A stretch of 64,000 nucleotides of DNA from Halobaculum sp. MBLA0143 (GCF_041361465.1 NZ_JBGKAC010000002.1:1-64000), one strand, 5' to 3'. Positions 52,688 to 61,625 are shown, numbered from the stretch's first letter. Translations and numbers: made by a program. The notes: generated by a model not told the origin, from the sequence alone.

Positions 52688-54256
52688 TCAGCCGGTCTCG
52701 ACAATCTCGAGGGTGTAGCGACCGCTGCCGGCGTACGAGTCGACAGTGACGTACAGCGGTACCGAGACGTCTGGGTTCTGGACGGTGAGGCTCTCGTTGC
52801 TGTCCGTGGAGACGAACCGTTTCGTCGCAGTGTCGTTCGTCGGGCAGTTCGCAACGCCGTCGTTGACGTAGAGGTCGAAGTCGGTCCCGTCTTCCCCGCT
52901 CAGCTCGACGTCGACGGCCGAGGGGTTGTCGAACGAGAAGCCGTACCGGTAGCAGTCGGAGTCGTCGAACCCGGAGAGCCGGCTCGTGACGCTGTCGGTC
53001 CTCTGTCGCAGCCCGCCGCTCGGCCTCGGCGGGACCGGGATGTCGCCCGGGTCCTCCTCGACGGCCGCCTGCGCGTCGACGATACCGACCGGAGTGGTAA
53101 CCTCGGAGCTCGCTCGCAGGTGTCTGCGTGTCTCCGTCCGATCCGTCCCGTGTTGGGCCATGATGAGTGCCGCGACGCCGGCGGCACACGGCGAGGCCAT
53201 CGAGGTTCCACTGAACCCCGTGTACTTCTTGCCTTTGTACCCGTCCGGGACCGTAGACAGGTAGTCGACCCCCGGAGCGACCACTTCGACCTGTTCACCG
53301 GTGTTGGTGAACGAGGCGAGAGTGCCGTCGGAGTCGGCTGCCGCGACTGCGACGACTAGGTCGTAGCCCGCCGGGAAGCTGACAGCCTCCCTCCCGTCGT
53401 TGCCCGCAGCCGCGACGAGCAACGCCCCCTTGCGGTGTGCGTACTGGACCGCGCTCAGTTCTACGTTCGAGGCGGTCGAAGCGCCAAGCGAGAGGTTGAT
53501 GATGTCGGCGTTCTGGTCGCCCGCCCACCGAATCGCGTCTGCGATGTCCTCGGTGAATCCGGCACCGCTATCCCCGAGTGCACGACCGAAGATCAGCTCC
53601 GATTGACTCACACCGGTCACGCCCGTCTCGTTGTCTGTCACCGCCGCGGCGATTCCGCCGACGTGAGTGCCGTGTGGCTGCGGCTGGCCGTTGTTGGTTC
53701 CGTTGATCGGGTCGCTGTCGCCGCCGAAGACGAAGTCTCTCCCGGGGTTCGCCCGGACGTTCGCGGCCAGATCCTCGTGTTCGTAGTCGGCGCCGGTGTC
53801 GATCACGGCGATCCGGACGTCGGAAGAGCCGACCGTGGTGTCGAACGCCGCGTTCGCGTTGATCAGGTCCAACGACTCCTGCTCACTCCGGAGCGGGTCG
53901 TCCGGGGTGAGTCGCCGTGTCCGGAGTTTGTTCCGCTCGGCGTACCGCACCATGTCGTGGGCCTCGGCGGTCTGAACGTAGTCGTGTTCGATTGCCGTCG
54001 GCGTGTCCGGCGGGAACTGGACGGTGACGTACCGTAGCGTGTCGTCCACGGAACGGATCGCTGCCGACTCCGGCATCGTCTCCGCCACCGGGCCACGGAG
54101 GCTGTCGGCGGCTGCCGACACCCCGACGAGCACCCGATCCGCCCGGGAGGCGGACGGCTCCTGGCCCGCCGCCGGCCCGGCGACCGTGGTCGCCGCCGCC
54201 GCCGCGCCGGTCGCTCGGAGGAACCCACGGCGTGAGAGCCCGTCGTCGTCCGTCAC
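52688..54256 (-). CDS. Tat-exported subtilisin-like serine protease (halolysin type)
   Basis: A 522-residue S8 protease. The Tat signal is SRRGFLRATGAAAAATTVAG. An inhibitor-like propeptide follows (about 35-115), then the catalytic triad: Asp in IAVIDTGADYEHED, His in PHGTHVGGIAA and Ser in FSGTSMASPCAAG, each in full consensus. The C-terminal 120 residues are a PPC-like beta domain. Extracellular protein degradation is expected. I chose the GTG at 54256 because GAGGGTGG lies just upstream; a GTG at 54265 is possible. Confidence 0.9.
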   Translation of the reverse strand: MTDDDGLSRRGFLRATGAAAAATTVAGPAAGQEPSASRADRVLVGVSAAADSLRGPVAETMPESAAIRSVDDTLRYVTVQFPPDTPTAIEHDYVQTAEAHDMVRYAERNKLRTRRLTPDDPLRSEQESLDLINANAAFDTTVGSSDVRIAVIDTGADYEHEDLAANVRANPGRDFVFGGDSDPINGTNNGQPQPHGTHVGGIAAAVTDNETGVTGVSQSELIFGRALGDSGAGFTEDIADAIRWAGDQNADIINLSLGASTASNVELSAVQYAHRKGALLVAAAGNDGREAVSFPAGYDLVVAVAAADSDGTLASFTNTGEQVEVVAPGVDYLSTVPDGYKGKKYTGFSGTSMASPCAAGVAALIMAQHGTDRTETRRHLRASSEVTTPVGIVDAQAAVEEDPGDIPVPPRPSGGLRQRTDSVTSRLSGFDDSDCYRYGFSFDNPSAVDVELSGEDGTDFDLYVNDGVANCPTNDTATKRFVSTDSNESLTVQNPDVSVPLYVTVDSYAGSGRYTLEIVETG

Positions 54257-54365
54257 GGCGACCACCCTCGACGCCCGCGTGCCGTTGTCTCACGCGTCGG
54301 TCGGCGCTCCCGCGCGTCGTCTCTCCCGCTCGGTCTCGCCTGTCGTCGCGTCGTCGTATCTCGGG

Positions 54366-55163
54366 TCACAGTTCGATAATGTCGTCCGGGCCGATCGACT
54401 GCGGTACGACCACCTGGACCACCGTCCGACCGCCGCCACCGGTGACGAACACGATCCGCGCCCGGTCACCTCGGGTGAGCGGGTCGAGATCGGCCGGCCG
54501 CCTGTCGTCGGCGGTCCCGCTCTCGACGGCCGCGACGTTGATGTAGATCGACGCCAACTGGCCGTCACTCGACAGCAGCGTGTTCTGGTCGGAGTTCGGC
54601 GAGAAAGTGTGGTACGTCAGGTGTGGATCACTCGCTCCGTCGAGACTCCCGGGGTTCGTGGCCGGGTCGGACTGCTGGACCGGAGAGATCCCGGCCGTCG
54701 CTCCGGCGGTCGAACTGTCGCCGGCGCCGAACCCGTCCCCACCCGCCCGCCCGGGGGCGTACGGCTCCGTCCCGCCGTGGTAGAGTGTCGTGGTCTGATT
54801 GGGTCCACGCCACAGAACGGTGAGGTTGCGGAGCCGGATCTCCTCTCCGCCCGGTGGCCGCTCGACCGTGACCGACAACGTGTTCACCGTCCCGTCGGCC
54901 AGCGCGTCGCCGCCGGACTTCGTCAGGTGGTCGTTCCGGTTGCCAGTGATGTTTCCGGCGACGGAGACGACCCGAAGCCGCGACGTGACGCGGTCGACGG
55001 ACTCCTCGCCCGTCTGTTCGCCCTTCGACTGGAGGAACCCGGCGGTGTCGAGGAACACTCCTGCCGCGATCGTCGCGACGATCACCATGGCGGTGAAGAC
55101 GATCAACGTCCCGATTCCGACCTGTCCCGACTCGTCACTCGCCCCGTCGAACAGTCTGCGCAT
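54366..55163 (-). CDS. archaellin-like protein, orphan
   Basis: A 265-residue protein. The class III signal context is DESGQVGIGTLIVFTAMVIV, then a hydrophobic N-terminal helix ending GFLQSKGEQTGEESVDRV, which is diagnostic of archaellins. The remaining 200 residues are beta-rich with several NxT sequons (NITGN, NLTVL, NQTTT). No other archaellum gene is nearby, so it is an isolated copy. It could be an alternative filament or adhesion pilin. A TATA-like TTATAAATT lies at 55194-55202. Confidence 0.85.
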   Translation of the reverse strand: MRRLFDGASDESGQVGIGTLIVFTAMVIVATIAAGVFLDTAGFLQSKGEQTGEESVDRVTSRLRVVSVAGNITGNRNDHLTKSGGDALADGTVNTLSVTVERPPGGEEIRLRNLTVLWRGPNQTTTLYHGGTEPYAPGRAGGDGFGAGDSSTAGATAGISPVQQSDPATNPGSLDGASDPHLTYHTFSPNSDQNTLLSSDGQLASIYINVAAVESGTADDRRPADLDPLTRGDRARIVFVTGGGGRTVVQVVVPQSIGPDDIIEL

Positions 55164-55259
55164 CGTATCGGCTCATATCGAGGTAACGGCCCCAATTTAT
55201 AACACTTGGGTCGAAAAATCAGTTCTGAGAAAAACGCGAGGCGTGGCGGTCTGCTCGTC

Positions 55260-55847
55260 TCAGTCGTCCGTCTCGCCGGGGCCGATTTCGACTTCCGGCG
55301 GCGTGCCGTCGGCGACGAGTTCGACCCCACGAGAGAAGTAGGCGTGAGCGGCCGCAGATACGGTCAGAGCGGCGACGAGCGCCGCCATCCACACTACGTC
55401 GGGCAGCGTCGAGAACGGCGGAGCGCCCACCCAGACGGCCAGCAGGAGGCTCACCGCGACTCCAGAGAGTCCGAGGTAGTAGTGGCTCCAGGGAATCTCT
55501 CGGCCGTGAACGAGCTCCATATACACTTCGTACTCCTCTAGCTCCGGTCGTGCGTGGATCACCGACGCTCGTTCGTCGTAGTCCACGAGCCCGGCGTCGG
55601 CGAGCTTCGGGAGGTGTGACTGCTGGAGCGCCGTGTACACCCGCTTGCGTTCTGTGCTCGACACCTGCTCCGGCGGCTGTTCCGTCTCCCAGGCCGCGAT
55701 CCGTCTGGCGAGTTCGCCCAACTCGACTGTGTCTTCTTCCCCCTGTCCCAGCGCGTACACCGCGTACCGCCGCCGCCTGTTCGACAAGATCTCGAACAAC
55801 TGTTCTGTCGTCTCCGCCTCGCTCAAGTCCTCCCCGACCACGTTCAT
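55260..55847 (-). CDS. DUF7344-type winged-helix protein with membrane tail
   Basis: A 195-residue protein with winged helix at about residues 12-105 (QLFEILSNRRRRYAVYALGQ; STERKRVYTALQQSHLPKL) and two membrane helices at about 122-170. It resembles most closely the copy at 21022. It lies just upstream of the archaellin gene on the same strand (96 bases between), and might control it. Confidence 0.8.
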   Translation of the reverse strand: MNVVGEDLSEAETTEQLFEILSNRRRRYAVYALGQGEEDTVELGELARRIAAWETEQPPEQVSSTERKRVYTALQQSHLPKLADAGLVDYDERASVIHARPELEEYEVYMELVHGREIPWSHYYLGLSGVAVSLLLAVWVGAPPFSTLPDVVWMAALVAALTVSAAAHAYFSRGVELVADGTPPEVEIGPGETDD

Positions 55848-56152
55848 GTGTCGTAACGTGTCCTACAACGGATATGTAATAAGAGTTCGAGAGAGTAGTG
55901 TCGGTGGATTGGTGAAATACAGAATCTCTCCGTTGAAAGCCTCTATTATAAGAGCCCGTTTATCATAGTCGTCATGTGAGAAATAGAAATAACTAGACTC
56001 AGCGTAAAATCTGTGAGAACGAACCGTCAGGCACGCGTCAGCGCCGGTGAATCGTCGGGCGCGCCCGGTCGACGGGTCCGACACCCCAGTGGGTGTGGTA
56101 TCGTCCTGCAATTATCAATCTGTGAGAACTACTGAGTGGCTGAGAGGCTCCG
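55848..56152. other. 305-base AT-rich intergenic region
   Basis: This is the most AT-rich stretch of the window. A minus-strand TATA-like TTATTACATATC (55871-55883) fits the regulator at 55847. A frame of 82 residues (55863-56111, minus) is open but has no recognisable feature. The 12-mer ATCTGTGAGAAC occurs at 56009 and 56118. I see no RNA gene. Confidence 0.4.
55871..55883 (-). promoter_or_regulatory. TATA box for the DUF7344 gene at 55260-55847
   Basis: Minus-strand CTTATTACATATC lies 24-36 bases upstream of the ATG at 55847, consistent with leaderless transcription. Confidence 0.6.
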
Positions 56153-57292
56153 TCACAGAGTGCCGGAGCGGCGGCGATCGTCACGGTCGCGGCTCCGGAT
56201 CCGGCCGGCCAGCAGTGGGTAGCCGAGGAGGTAGAAGCCGCCTCCCAGGACGGCGTCGATCACGACTACCGGGAGCCAGGGGTGGACGCCGGCGAGTCCG
56301 ACGATCATCGGTGTCGGCAGGAGCGCCAGATACCGGTGTGTCGTGAGGACGCGCCGGTAGTAGCCCGTCTCCTCGGGTGCGGTGATGGTGATCTCCGTCG
56401 TCGCCTCGCCTCGAGACGGGATCGACACCGTCCGGTCGCGGACGCCGATCCCGTCGCCGACCGGTTCCAGCACCGCCACCACTGGAACGAGCCCGGTGTT
56501 GCCCAGCCGGACGGCCTGCTCGCGGGTCTCGCCGGCCGGGATCACGCTCGGCTGATCGCTGTCGAACTCCGCGCTGACGACGCCGTACTCCGTCGGCCCG
56601 GAGGGCAACAGCATCGTCCCCGTGGCTGCGACAACGATGATCGCCGTGAACACGCGGAGGTACCGCTGGCCGTCCGTCCCGCCACGGTCGCGGTCCGGTG
56701 TGCGGTCGCGCTCGTCCGTCTCGCGGCGACTCCTGGTCACGACATCGACGACGTAGCCGATCGCAGACAGGAGTCCGAGTCCGTACCCGACCCCGGTGAG
56801 CCCCATCAGCGACCGTAGACCGGTGTAAGCGGCCGCGTACCGTTGGATCGTCCCGAGGGCGCCGCCGATCGCCTGGACGACCGTCCCGAGTTCCGGGATC
56901 ACGACCACGCCGCTACCGGCCTCTGCCGCCACCGCGACGATCTGCGTCCGCTTGACCGGCGGCTCCTCGCCGTCTTGGTCCGTGAACGGGTTCGCGTCCC
57001 CGCGGGTGACGTAGCCGCGGTCCGTCCGGTCGACGATCCGGTGGGTGACGAGCCCACCACCCTGGAGCTGTCTGGCACGGAACGTCACCACGTCGCCCTC
57101 CTCCGGCGGGCCGGTCACGGCCGTCGGCAACGGGACGAACCCGTCGCCGGCGTCGATCGTCGGCTCCATGCTCCCCGTGCGGACGTAGCTCACGAGCACC
57201 GGCTGGCCGAGGAGCTGGCCGACGACGAGCGCGACTGCCAGGAGCACGAACGCAACCTCGAGAGCCGTCCCGAGGGTCTGGAGCGGGCGCAC
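56153..57292 (-). CDS. SipW-type signal peptidase I, third copy
   Basis: A 379-residue membrane peptidase. The N-terminal helix (AFVLLAVALVVGQLLG) precedes the catalytic serine in RTGSMEPTIDAGD; LVTHRIVDRT carries the histidine and RGDANPFTD the aspartate box. The middle and C-terminus hold further helices and a beta domain (GETREQAVRLGNTGLVPVV), which resembles the DUF1102-like proteins' beta fold. It is encoded six bases downstream of the DUF1102-like gene at 57299, so one operon. It probably serves the DUF1102 run at 58-64 kb. Confidence 0.86.
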   Translation of the reverse strand: MRPLQTLGTALEVAFVLLAVALVVGQLLGQPVLVSYVRTGSMEPTIDAGDGFVPLPTAVTGPPEEGDVVTFRARQLQGGGLVTHRIVDRTDRGYVTRGDANPFTDQDGEEPPVKRTQIVAVAAEAGSGVVVIPELGTVVQAIGGALGTIQRYAAAYTGLRSLMGLTGVGYGLGLLSAIGYVVDVVTRSRRETDERDRTPDRDRGGTDGQRYLRVFTAIIVVAATGTMLLPSGPTEYGVVSAEFDSDQPSVIPAGETREQAVRLGNTGLVPVVAVLEPVGDGIGVRDRTVSIPSRGEATTEITITAPEETGYYRRVLTTHRYLALLPTPMIVGLAGVHPWLPVVVIDAVLGGGFYLLGYPLLAGRIRSRDRDDRRRSGTL

Positions 57293-57298
57293 GGTCGA

Positions 57299-57976
57299 TC
57301 AGCCCTCCTCGTCGTTGTCGTTGTCGTCGTCGCTGTCGTCGTCGTCGCTGTCGTCGTCGTCGCTGTCGTCGTCGTCGCTGTCGTCGTTGTTGCTGGCGTC
57401 GTCGCTGTCGTCGTTGTTGCTGGCGTCGTCGCTGTCGTCGTTGTTGCTGGCGTTATCGCTGGCGTTGTCGCTGGCGTTGTCGCTAGCATTATCGCTGGCG
57501 TTGTCGTTGGTCGCTGGCGCCGAACACGTGAACCGGATCTCTCGGTCGAGTTCCACCCCGACGCCCTCGTCGTCGGCCGTGAGGCTCACCGACACCGGGA
57601 CCACGACCGCCCCACGGGTCGACTCGTTACACGACACCGTCCCGCGGAACGTCTCATTCCCGCCGCCGGCGACGTACTGCGTGGTGTCCTCCAGCGTCAG
57701 GCTCCCGCCCACGACCTCGCCGACGGTGACCGTCACGTCGGCACCGAAGCCGAACCGGTTGGCGACCCGGAGGACGGCCGTCTCCGCCTCGCTGCCGGCG
57801 GCGACCGACGGGGGCTCCCCGTCCGACCACGCCTCCGTCTCGACGTACCCCTGCCCTCGCTCGGCGATATCGATACCGACGGACCGGTCGGTCGACACCG
57901 CTGCGTACCCGCTCGTCGCTGTCACGAGTCCGAGTACCGCGACCCCCAACAGCACGAATCGTCGCCAGCGTGTCAT
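57299..57976 (-). CDS. DUF1102-like exported protein with a DNAS/Asp-rich tail
   Basis: A 225-residue protein. A signal-type helix (FVLLGVAVLGLVTATSGYAA) is followed by a beta domain beginning STDRSVGIDIAERGQGY, similar to the SxxRDVSVxVAxD start of DUF1102 proteins. The last 69 residues consist of five DNAS units (N-glycosylation sequons), then DDASNNDDS and DDDDS units. It is cotranscribed with the signal peptidase downstream. It is probably a surface anchor comparable to the protein at 31054. Confidence 0.72.
   Translation of the reverse strand: MTRWRRFVLLGVAVLGLVTATSGYAAVSTDRSVGIDIAERGQGYVETEAWSDGEPPSVAAGSEAETAVLRVANRFGFGADVTVTVGEVVGGSLTLEDTTQYVAGGGNETFRGTVSCNESTRGAVVVPVSVSLTADDEGVGVELDREIRFTCSAPATNDNASDNASDNASDNASDNASNNDDSDDASNNDDSDDASNNDDSDDDDSDDDDSDDDDSDDDNDNDEEG
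57302..57508 (-). repeat. low-complexity coding repeats (DNAS, NNDDSDDAS, DDDDS)
   Basis: The gene end is built from short in-frame units of 12, 27 and 15 bases. The three classes follow each other in blocks, so the repeat has grown stepwise. The unit DNAS gives an N-glycosylation sequon each time. Confidence 0.85.
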
Positions 57977-58060
57977 CTAGCCACCATGTGTGCGCCCGCC
58001 TCATTAGTAACACGCCGCCAAGAGCGCCACAGCCCACGATTGAACCGTCTCAGGGCGTCC

Positions 58061-58117
58061 GTTCGCGGCTCTCAGCCCGTGGTTCACGGCTCTCGAATCG
58101 TAGTTCGCCGCTCACTG
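58061..58117. repeat. three imperfect 21-base-spaced direct repeats
   Basis: GTTCGCGGCTCTC (58061), GTTCACGGCTCTC (58082) and GTTCGCCGCTCAC (58103) recur with an exact period of 21 bases, two helical turns. They lie between the divergent DUF1102-like genes, where an operator for a protein binding one DNA face would be expected. The rest of the 57977-58339 gap holds the minus-strand promoter and leader element copy 3. Confidence 0.55.
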
Positions 58118-58243
58118 ACACTCCGTTCGGTCGTACAGGCGCTCCGACACCGAACCGCTGGCTCGGCGAGCGTCGTCTCACTCGGCTCATTACAAGGTGG
58201 GTACCGCTCGTTGTGTGTCAGTGTGAGCCGGGGCGACCCGGTG

Positions 58244-58329
58244 ACCCACGCAGGGTGAGCTGGTCGGGCCGACGACGGGCCGACCGAGTTCGGTGGTTCG
58301 ACTCCGCCGGTGGGCCTCCCCGAGAGGGG
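58244..58329 (+). promoter_or_regulatory. T-loop leader RNA element, copy 3
   Basis: The closing stem is CCCAC (58245-58249) with GTGGG (58310-58314), flanked by an A-C mismatch. The interior has one hairpin, GGTCGG (58262-58267) with CCGACC (58280-58285). The T-loop hairpin is CGGTGG-TTCGACT-CCGCCG (58291-58309) with one T-G wobble. CCCC-GAGA-GGGG (58318-58329) follows, 10 bases before the ATG at 58340. Another hairpin with GCGA tetraloop (CCGGG/CCCGG, 58228-58241) lies just outside the stem. Confidence 0.75.
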
Positions 58330-58339
58330 GTGAACACCG

Positions 58340-58969
58340 ATGCAACGACGCAAGATGCTGGCGGCCCTCGGATCGGCCGCCGTCGGCGGCGCAACGGCAG
58401 TGAGTACGGGTGCATTCACGAGCGTGGAGGCGAATCGGGACATCAGCGTGGAGGTCGCTGGCGACTCGAGCGCGTTGCTCGCCTTCCAGAAGGCGACAAC
58501 TGGTGAGGATGGGGGGGGCAGTGTCACCCCCAACGCAGGTGACTACGTCACCCTACCGAGTGACGGGCAGCTGGCGTTGGACTTCACCGGCAGCGACGAG
58601 GGCGCGACAGGGCTCAACCAGAACGCGAGCACCAAGTTCTCCAACCTGTTCGACATCGTGAACCAGGGGACCCAGACGGTCGAGGTGTACGTGGACCCGG
58701 ACCAGCCTGGTGGCATCGCGTTCTTCGCCGAAGGGCCGGACAGTAACGACGATGGGGGCGTTCGCGACCCTGGCAACTCGGCCTACCCGGATCCGGACAA
58801 CGACGGCGATCAAGACCAGGGTGCCGGCTTCTCGGCGAGCAACCCGGTGATCCTCGGCGTCGGCAGTCGGCTCGAGAACGTTAGCTGTCGGGTCAACACG
58901 CCGGAGGATCTCTCTGACGACCCGATAGAGATGACAATCGTAGCGGAGGAGACGGACAAGACGAACTGA
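58340..58969 (+). CDS. DUF1102 domain exported protein
   Basis: A 209-residue exported protein with signal QRRKMLAALGSAAVGGATAV and the family box GAFTSVEANRDISVEVAGD. Further family blocks are LDFTGSDEGATGLNQNA and LFDIVNQGTQTVEVYV. The signal type suggests SipW processing and cell-surface location. It is the first of five co-directional DUF1102 genes, each behind a leader element. The family function is unknown; it is often annotated only as DUF1102. Confidence 0.84.
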   Translation: MQRRKMLAALGSAAVGGATAVSTGAFTSVEANRDISVEVAGDSSALLAFQKATTGEDGGGSVTPNAGDYVTLPSDGQLALDFTGSDEGATGLNQNASTKFSNLFDIVNQGTQTVEVYVDPDQPGGIAFFAEGPDSNDDGGVRDPGNSAYPDPDNDGDQDQGAGFSASNPVILGVGSRLENVSCRVNTPEDLSDDPIEMTIVAEETDKTN

Positions 58970-59007
58970 GAAGACTGTCGCTCGAGGGAGGATCGAGTCG
59001 GAACCAC

Positions 59008-59110
59008 ACCCACGTTGGCACGTAGCGCCTCTCCCGCTGTCGAGGGCTACGACACGGCACCTGTCGTGTGACGACGGTTCGACTCCGTCGGTGGGCCTTC
59101 CCGAGAGGGG
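59008..59110 (+). promoter_or_regulatory. T-loop leader RNA element, copy 4
   Basis: The closing stem is CCCAC (59009-59013) with GTGGG (59091-59095). Two inner hairpins are present: CGTAGC-G-CCTC (59021-59031) with GAGG-GCTACG (59042-59051), and ACACG/CGTGT (59052-59069). The T-loop hairpin CGACGG-TTCGACT-CCGTCG (59072-59090) shows an A-T pair where copies 2 and 7 have G-C. TCCC-GAGA-GGGG (59099-59110) follows, eight bases before the ATG at 59119. The element starts 38 bases after the previous stop. Confidence 0.75.
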
Positions 59111-59118
59111 GACACTGT

Positions 59119-61617
59119 ATGAAGCGACGTAGCCTACTAATTGGACTCGGAACGGCAGCTGGGGCAGGCGCAGTGGGAACAGGGGCGTTTACTAGCGTGG
59201 AGGCGAGCCGAGACCTCTCGGTCTCGGTCGCCGACGACAGCGAGGCACTCCTGGGTATCGAACCCGGGAGCGGGCCGAACGCACGAGCCTTCACCGACAG
59301 TGACGGGGAGACTGTCTCTCTTGACTTTTCGAAGGGATCGGAGATCGGACTCGGGACGGACTCGGTGTACCAGTTCGACGACGTACTCCAGCTCGTGAAT
59401 CGGGGCACACAGACAGTGTACGCGTGGGTGAGGCTGGACTTCTCCGAGTCTGACCTGAGCCGCGACGACCTGTACTTCTACCCGCAGTCGAACTCGTCGC
59501 GGCGACTCAACGACGGCGACAACAGCGTCGTGACGCTCCCGGTCGGCGAGTCGGTGTCGCTCGGGCTGTTCGTGGATACCGACGCCGTCGGGACCGACCA
59601 GTCGCTGACGGGGACGATCCACGCCGACGTGGACGTTCCGGGTGGGTCACAGCCACGTGACGCGGGCGGCGACGAGGCGGCGGTCGTGACTACCGATCCC
59701 GACGACGGGGAGTTCGACTCGATCCAGAACGCGATCGACGAAGTGACCGGGACGACCGTGTTCGTGGAGTCCGGAACGTACCCGGAGACCGTCGCCATCG
59801 GCAAGCCGGACCTGACACTCACCACGACCGGCTCCAGTGAAGTCGTGGTCGAGGGGCGTATCCTCGTCGAAGCCGACGACGTGACCGTCGACGGGTTCAC
59901 CGTCTCGCCGCCGGCAGCGACGGACACGACCGAGGCCGAGGCGATCCGCGTGAGCGGGTCGGCCAGTAACGTCTCGATCGTCGACAACTTGGTCGACGGG
60001 TTCGAGCGAACCGACGAGGGCGGCTTCTACGGCGTCGGGGGGATCGTCGCCTTCGGTGGCGACGCGGACGACCCGGTCGAAGACGTGACCGTACGCGACA
60101 ACGAGGTCCGCGGGCTCGAGAACACGGTCTCGGGTGGTGTCGCAGGGATCAGCGTTCAGGGGAACGTCAAGGATGCCGTCGTCGAGAACAACCGTGTCGC
60201 CGATCTCGGTCAGGAGGTCACGAGCTACGGGTTCGGTGTCACGATCCGTGCCACCGGGAACCACGACATCGTGCCGAGTGCGGTCGACGTTCGAGCGAAC
60301 ACCGTCGACTCTGTGCTGGCCGACGACGGCCCGTTCCTCGGAGTCGGTCTCGGGGTCGAGGCCGACGGGAGCGACTACAGCTTCGAGGAGAACACCGTCC
60401 AGAACGTCGGGCTCGGCGCGGAGGTCAAGGCGGCAGGCGACGAGACGACGTTCGCGGACAACGATTTCGGCGGGACCGAGTTCCGGTTGGGTGACATCAC
60501 TGGGGACGTGGCGCTGGACGAGTTCGTCACGGACAACGAGTTCCTCGCCGACGGACTCGGGGGAGCAGCGGGGACAGACAGCGTCACGCCGGGCAGTATT
60601 CGACCTGACGACGTAGCGCCGTACCAGCAGGCAGTCCTGCCGACGATCTCGGAGGCACTCGGTGTCTCCGAGCGGGGTGCTCGGATCGACGTCGCCGACG
60701 GGACGTACGGCACAGACAGCTACGGCCGCAACCCGGGGCTCCAGATCGGGTCACAGGACGCCGGGACGGGCCCCGGGTCGGCACCGCTCGGCAACGTCAC
60801 GCTCGTCGGACACGACAGACCGACGGTCGACGGCTGGGTTCAGATCCTCGACCCCGGCGTCACCTTCGAGACGTTCGAGGTGACCGACCAAGTGTTCGGC
60901 TACGGTCTCGCGGCGTTCGAGCCGGGTGTGACGCTACGTGACGTGGTCGTGAGTGGTGTCACCAACGGGTTGTTCGTCCCGTCGCTGTCGGACGTGCTCG
61001 TCGAGGACTGCACCGTCGAGAACTACTCGTTCTACGGTGCACTCGTCTCCGGGCGTGGAGCGTTCGGTGGAGCCACGCCGACCGTCGAAGGGGTCACGTT
61101 CGACGGGAGCTCTGGTGGCGGTGCCGTCGGGATCGGTGTGGTCGGGACGAGCGCACGGGTGCTCGACAACACCGTCACCGGCAACGAGTTCGTGACCGAA
61201 GAAGGCGAGCAGGAGGGTGCCGGAATCGCCCACTTCTCCGGGTCGGCGGTGTCGATCCGAGAGAATCTGATCGCAGAGAACGACGACGGTGTCTCCGTTG
61301 CCGGGACAGACGCCGGCACACTGACCGTGAGTAGCAACGACATCGTCGCCAATCTGGTCGGGGTCGCCAACGAGGGCGAGACGGGAGTCGACGCGACCGG
61401 GAACTGGTGGGGCGACGACGATGGCCCCGGTGAGGGAACGAACAGTACCGGAACCGAGGGACTGGTCGACGCCGACCCCTGGTCGACCGAACCCGGGCCG
61501 AACTGGAACGAGGCGGGTGAACCGGTGGGGTTCTCGACGGCCTCGGCCGAGGGCACGTCGACCGACACGGAGTGGCGTGGTCCGAAGCCGCCGGCCGACC
61601 CGGAGGCGACAGAGTAG
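59119..61617 (+). CDS. DUF1102 protein fused to a right-handed beta-helix
   Basis: An 832-residue exported protein. Residues 1-180 are a DUF1102 domain (RRSLLIGLGTAAGAGAVGTG, GAFTSVEASRDLSVSVADD, VNRGTQTVYAWV). From about 200 the chain has parallel beta-helix repeats: PDDGEFDSIQNAIDEV as entry, then many VxDNxVxxxxxG turns, an interruption near 480-530 with a second entry (GARIDVADGTYGTDSYGRNP), and an exit GNWWGDDDGPGEG. Beta-helices of this kind usually bind or cut polysaccharides. No catalytic triad of known lyases is seen. Large surface protein. Confidence 0.85.
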   Translation: MKRRSLLIGLGTAAGAGAVGTGAFTSVEASRDLSVSVADDSEALLGIEPGSGPNARAFTDSDGETVSLDFSKGSEIGLGTDSVYQFDDVLQLVNRGTQTVYAWVRLDFSESDLSRDDLYFYPQSNSSRRLNDGDNSVVTLPVGESVSLGLFVDTDAVGTDQSLTGTIHADVDVPGGSQPRDAGGDEAAVVTTDPDDGEFDSIQNAIDEVTGTTVFVESGTYPETVAIGKPDLTLTTTGSSEVVVEGRILVEADDVTVDGFTVSPPAATDTTEAEAIRVSGSASNVSIVDNLVDGFERTDEGGFYGVGGIVAFGGDADDPVEDVTVRDNEVRGLENTVSGGVAGISVQGNVKDAVVENNRVADLGQEVTSYGFGVTIRATGNHDIVPSAVDVRANTVDSVLADDGPFLGVGLGVEADGSDYSFEENTVQNVGLGAEVKAAGDETTFADNDFGGTEFRLGDITGDVALDEFVTDNEFLADGLGGAAGTDSVTPGSIRPDDVAPYQQAVLPTISEALGVSERGARIDVADGTYGTDSYGRNPGLQIGSQDAGTGPGSAPLGNVTLVGHDRPTVDGWVQILDPGVTFETFEVTDQVFGYGLAAFEPGVTLRDVVVSGVTNGLFVPSLSDVLVEDCTVENYSFYGALVSGRGAFGGATPTVEGVTFDGSSGGGAVGIGVVGTSARVLDNTVTGNEFVTEEGEQEGAGIAHFSGSAVSIRENLIAENDDGVSVAGTDAGTLTVSSNDIVANLVGVANEGETGVDATGNWWGDDDGPGEGTNSTGTEGLVDADPWSTEPGPNWNEAGEPVGFSTASAEGTSTDTEWRGPKPPADPEATE

Positions 61618-61625
61618 CCGACACA

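Noticed and set aside
55863-56111. 82-residue minus-strand frame in the AT-rich region
   Set aside because: It lacks any recognisable motif, and the region carries the regulator's promoter; the frame is probably accidental.
56009-56129. 12-base direct repeat (ATCTGTGAGAAC) as target-site duplication of a mobile element
   Set aside because: The 97 bases between carry no terminal inverted repeats or transposase remnant.
57302-57508. Plus-strand leucine/serine-rich frame over the DNAS repeats
   Set aside because: It is the antisense reading of the Asp/Asn/Ser codon repeat of the exported protein.
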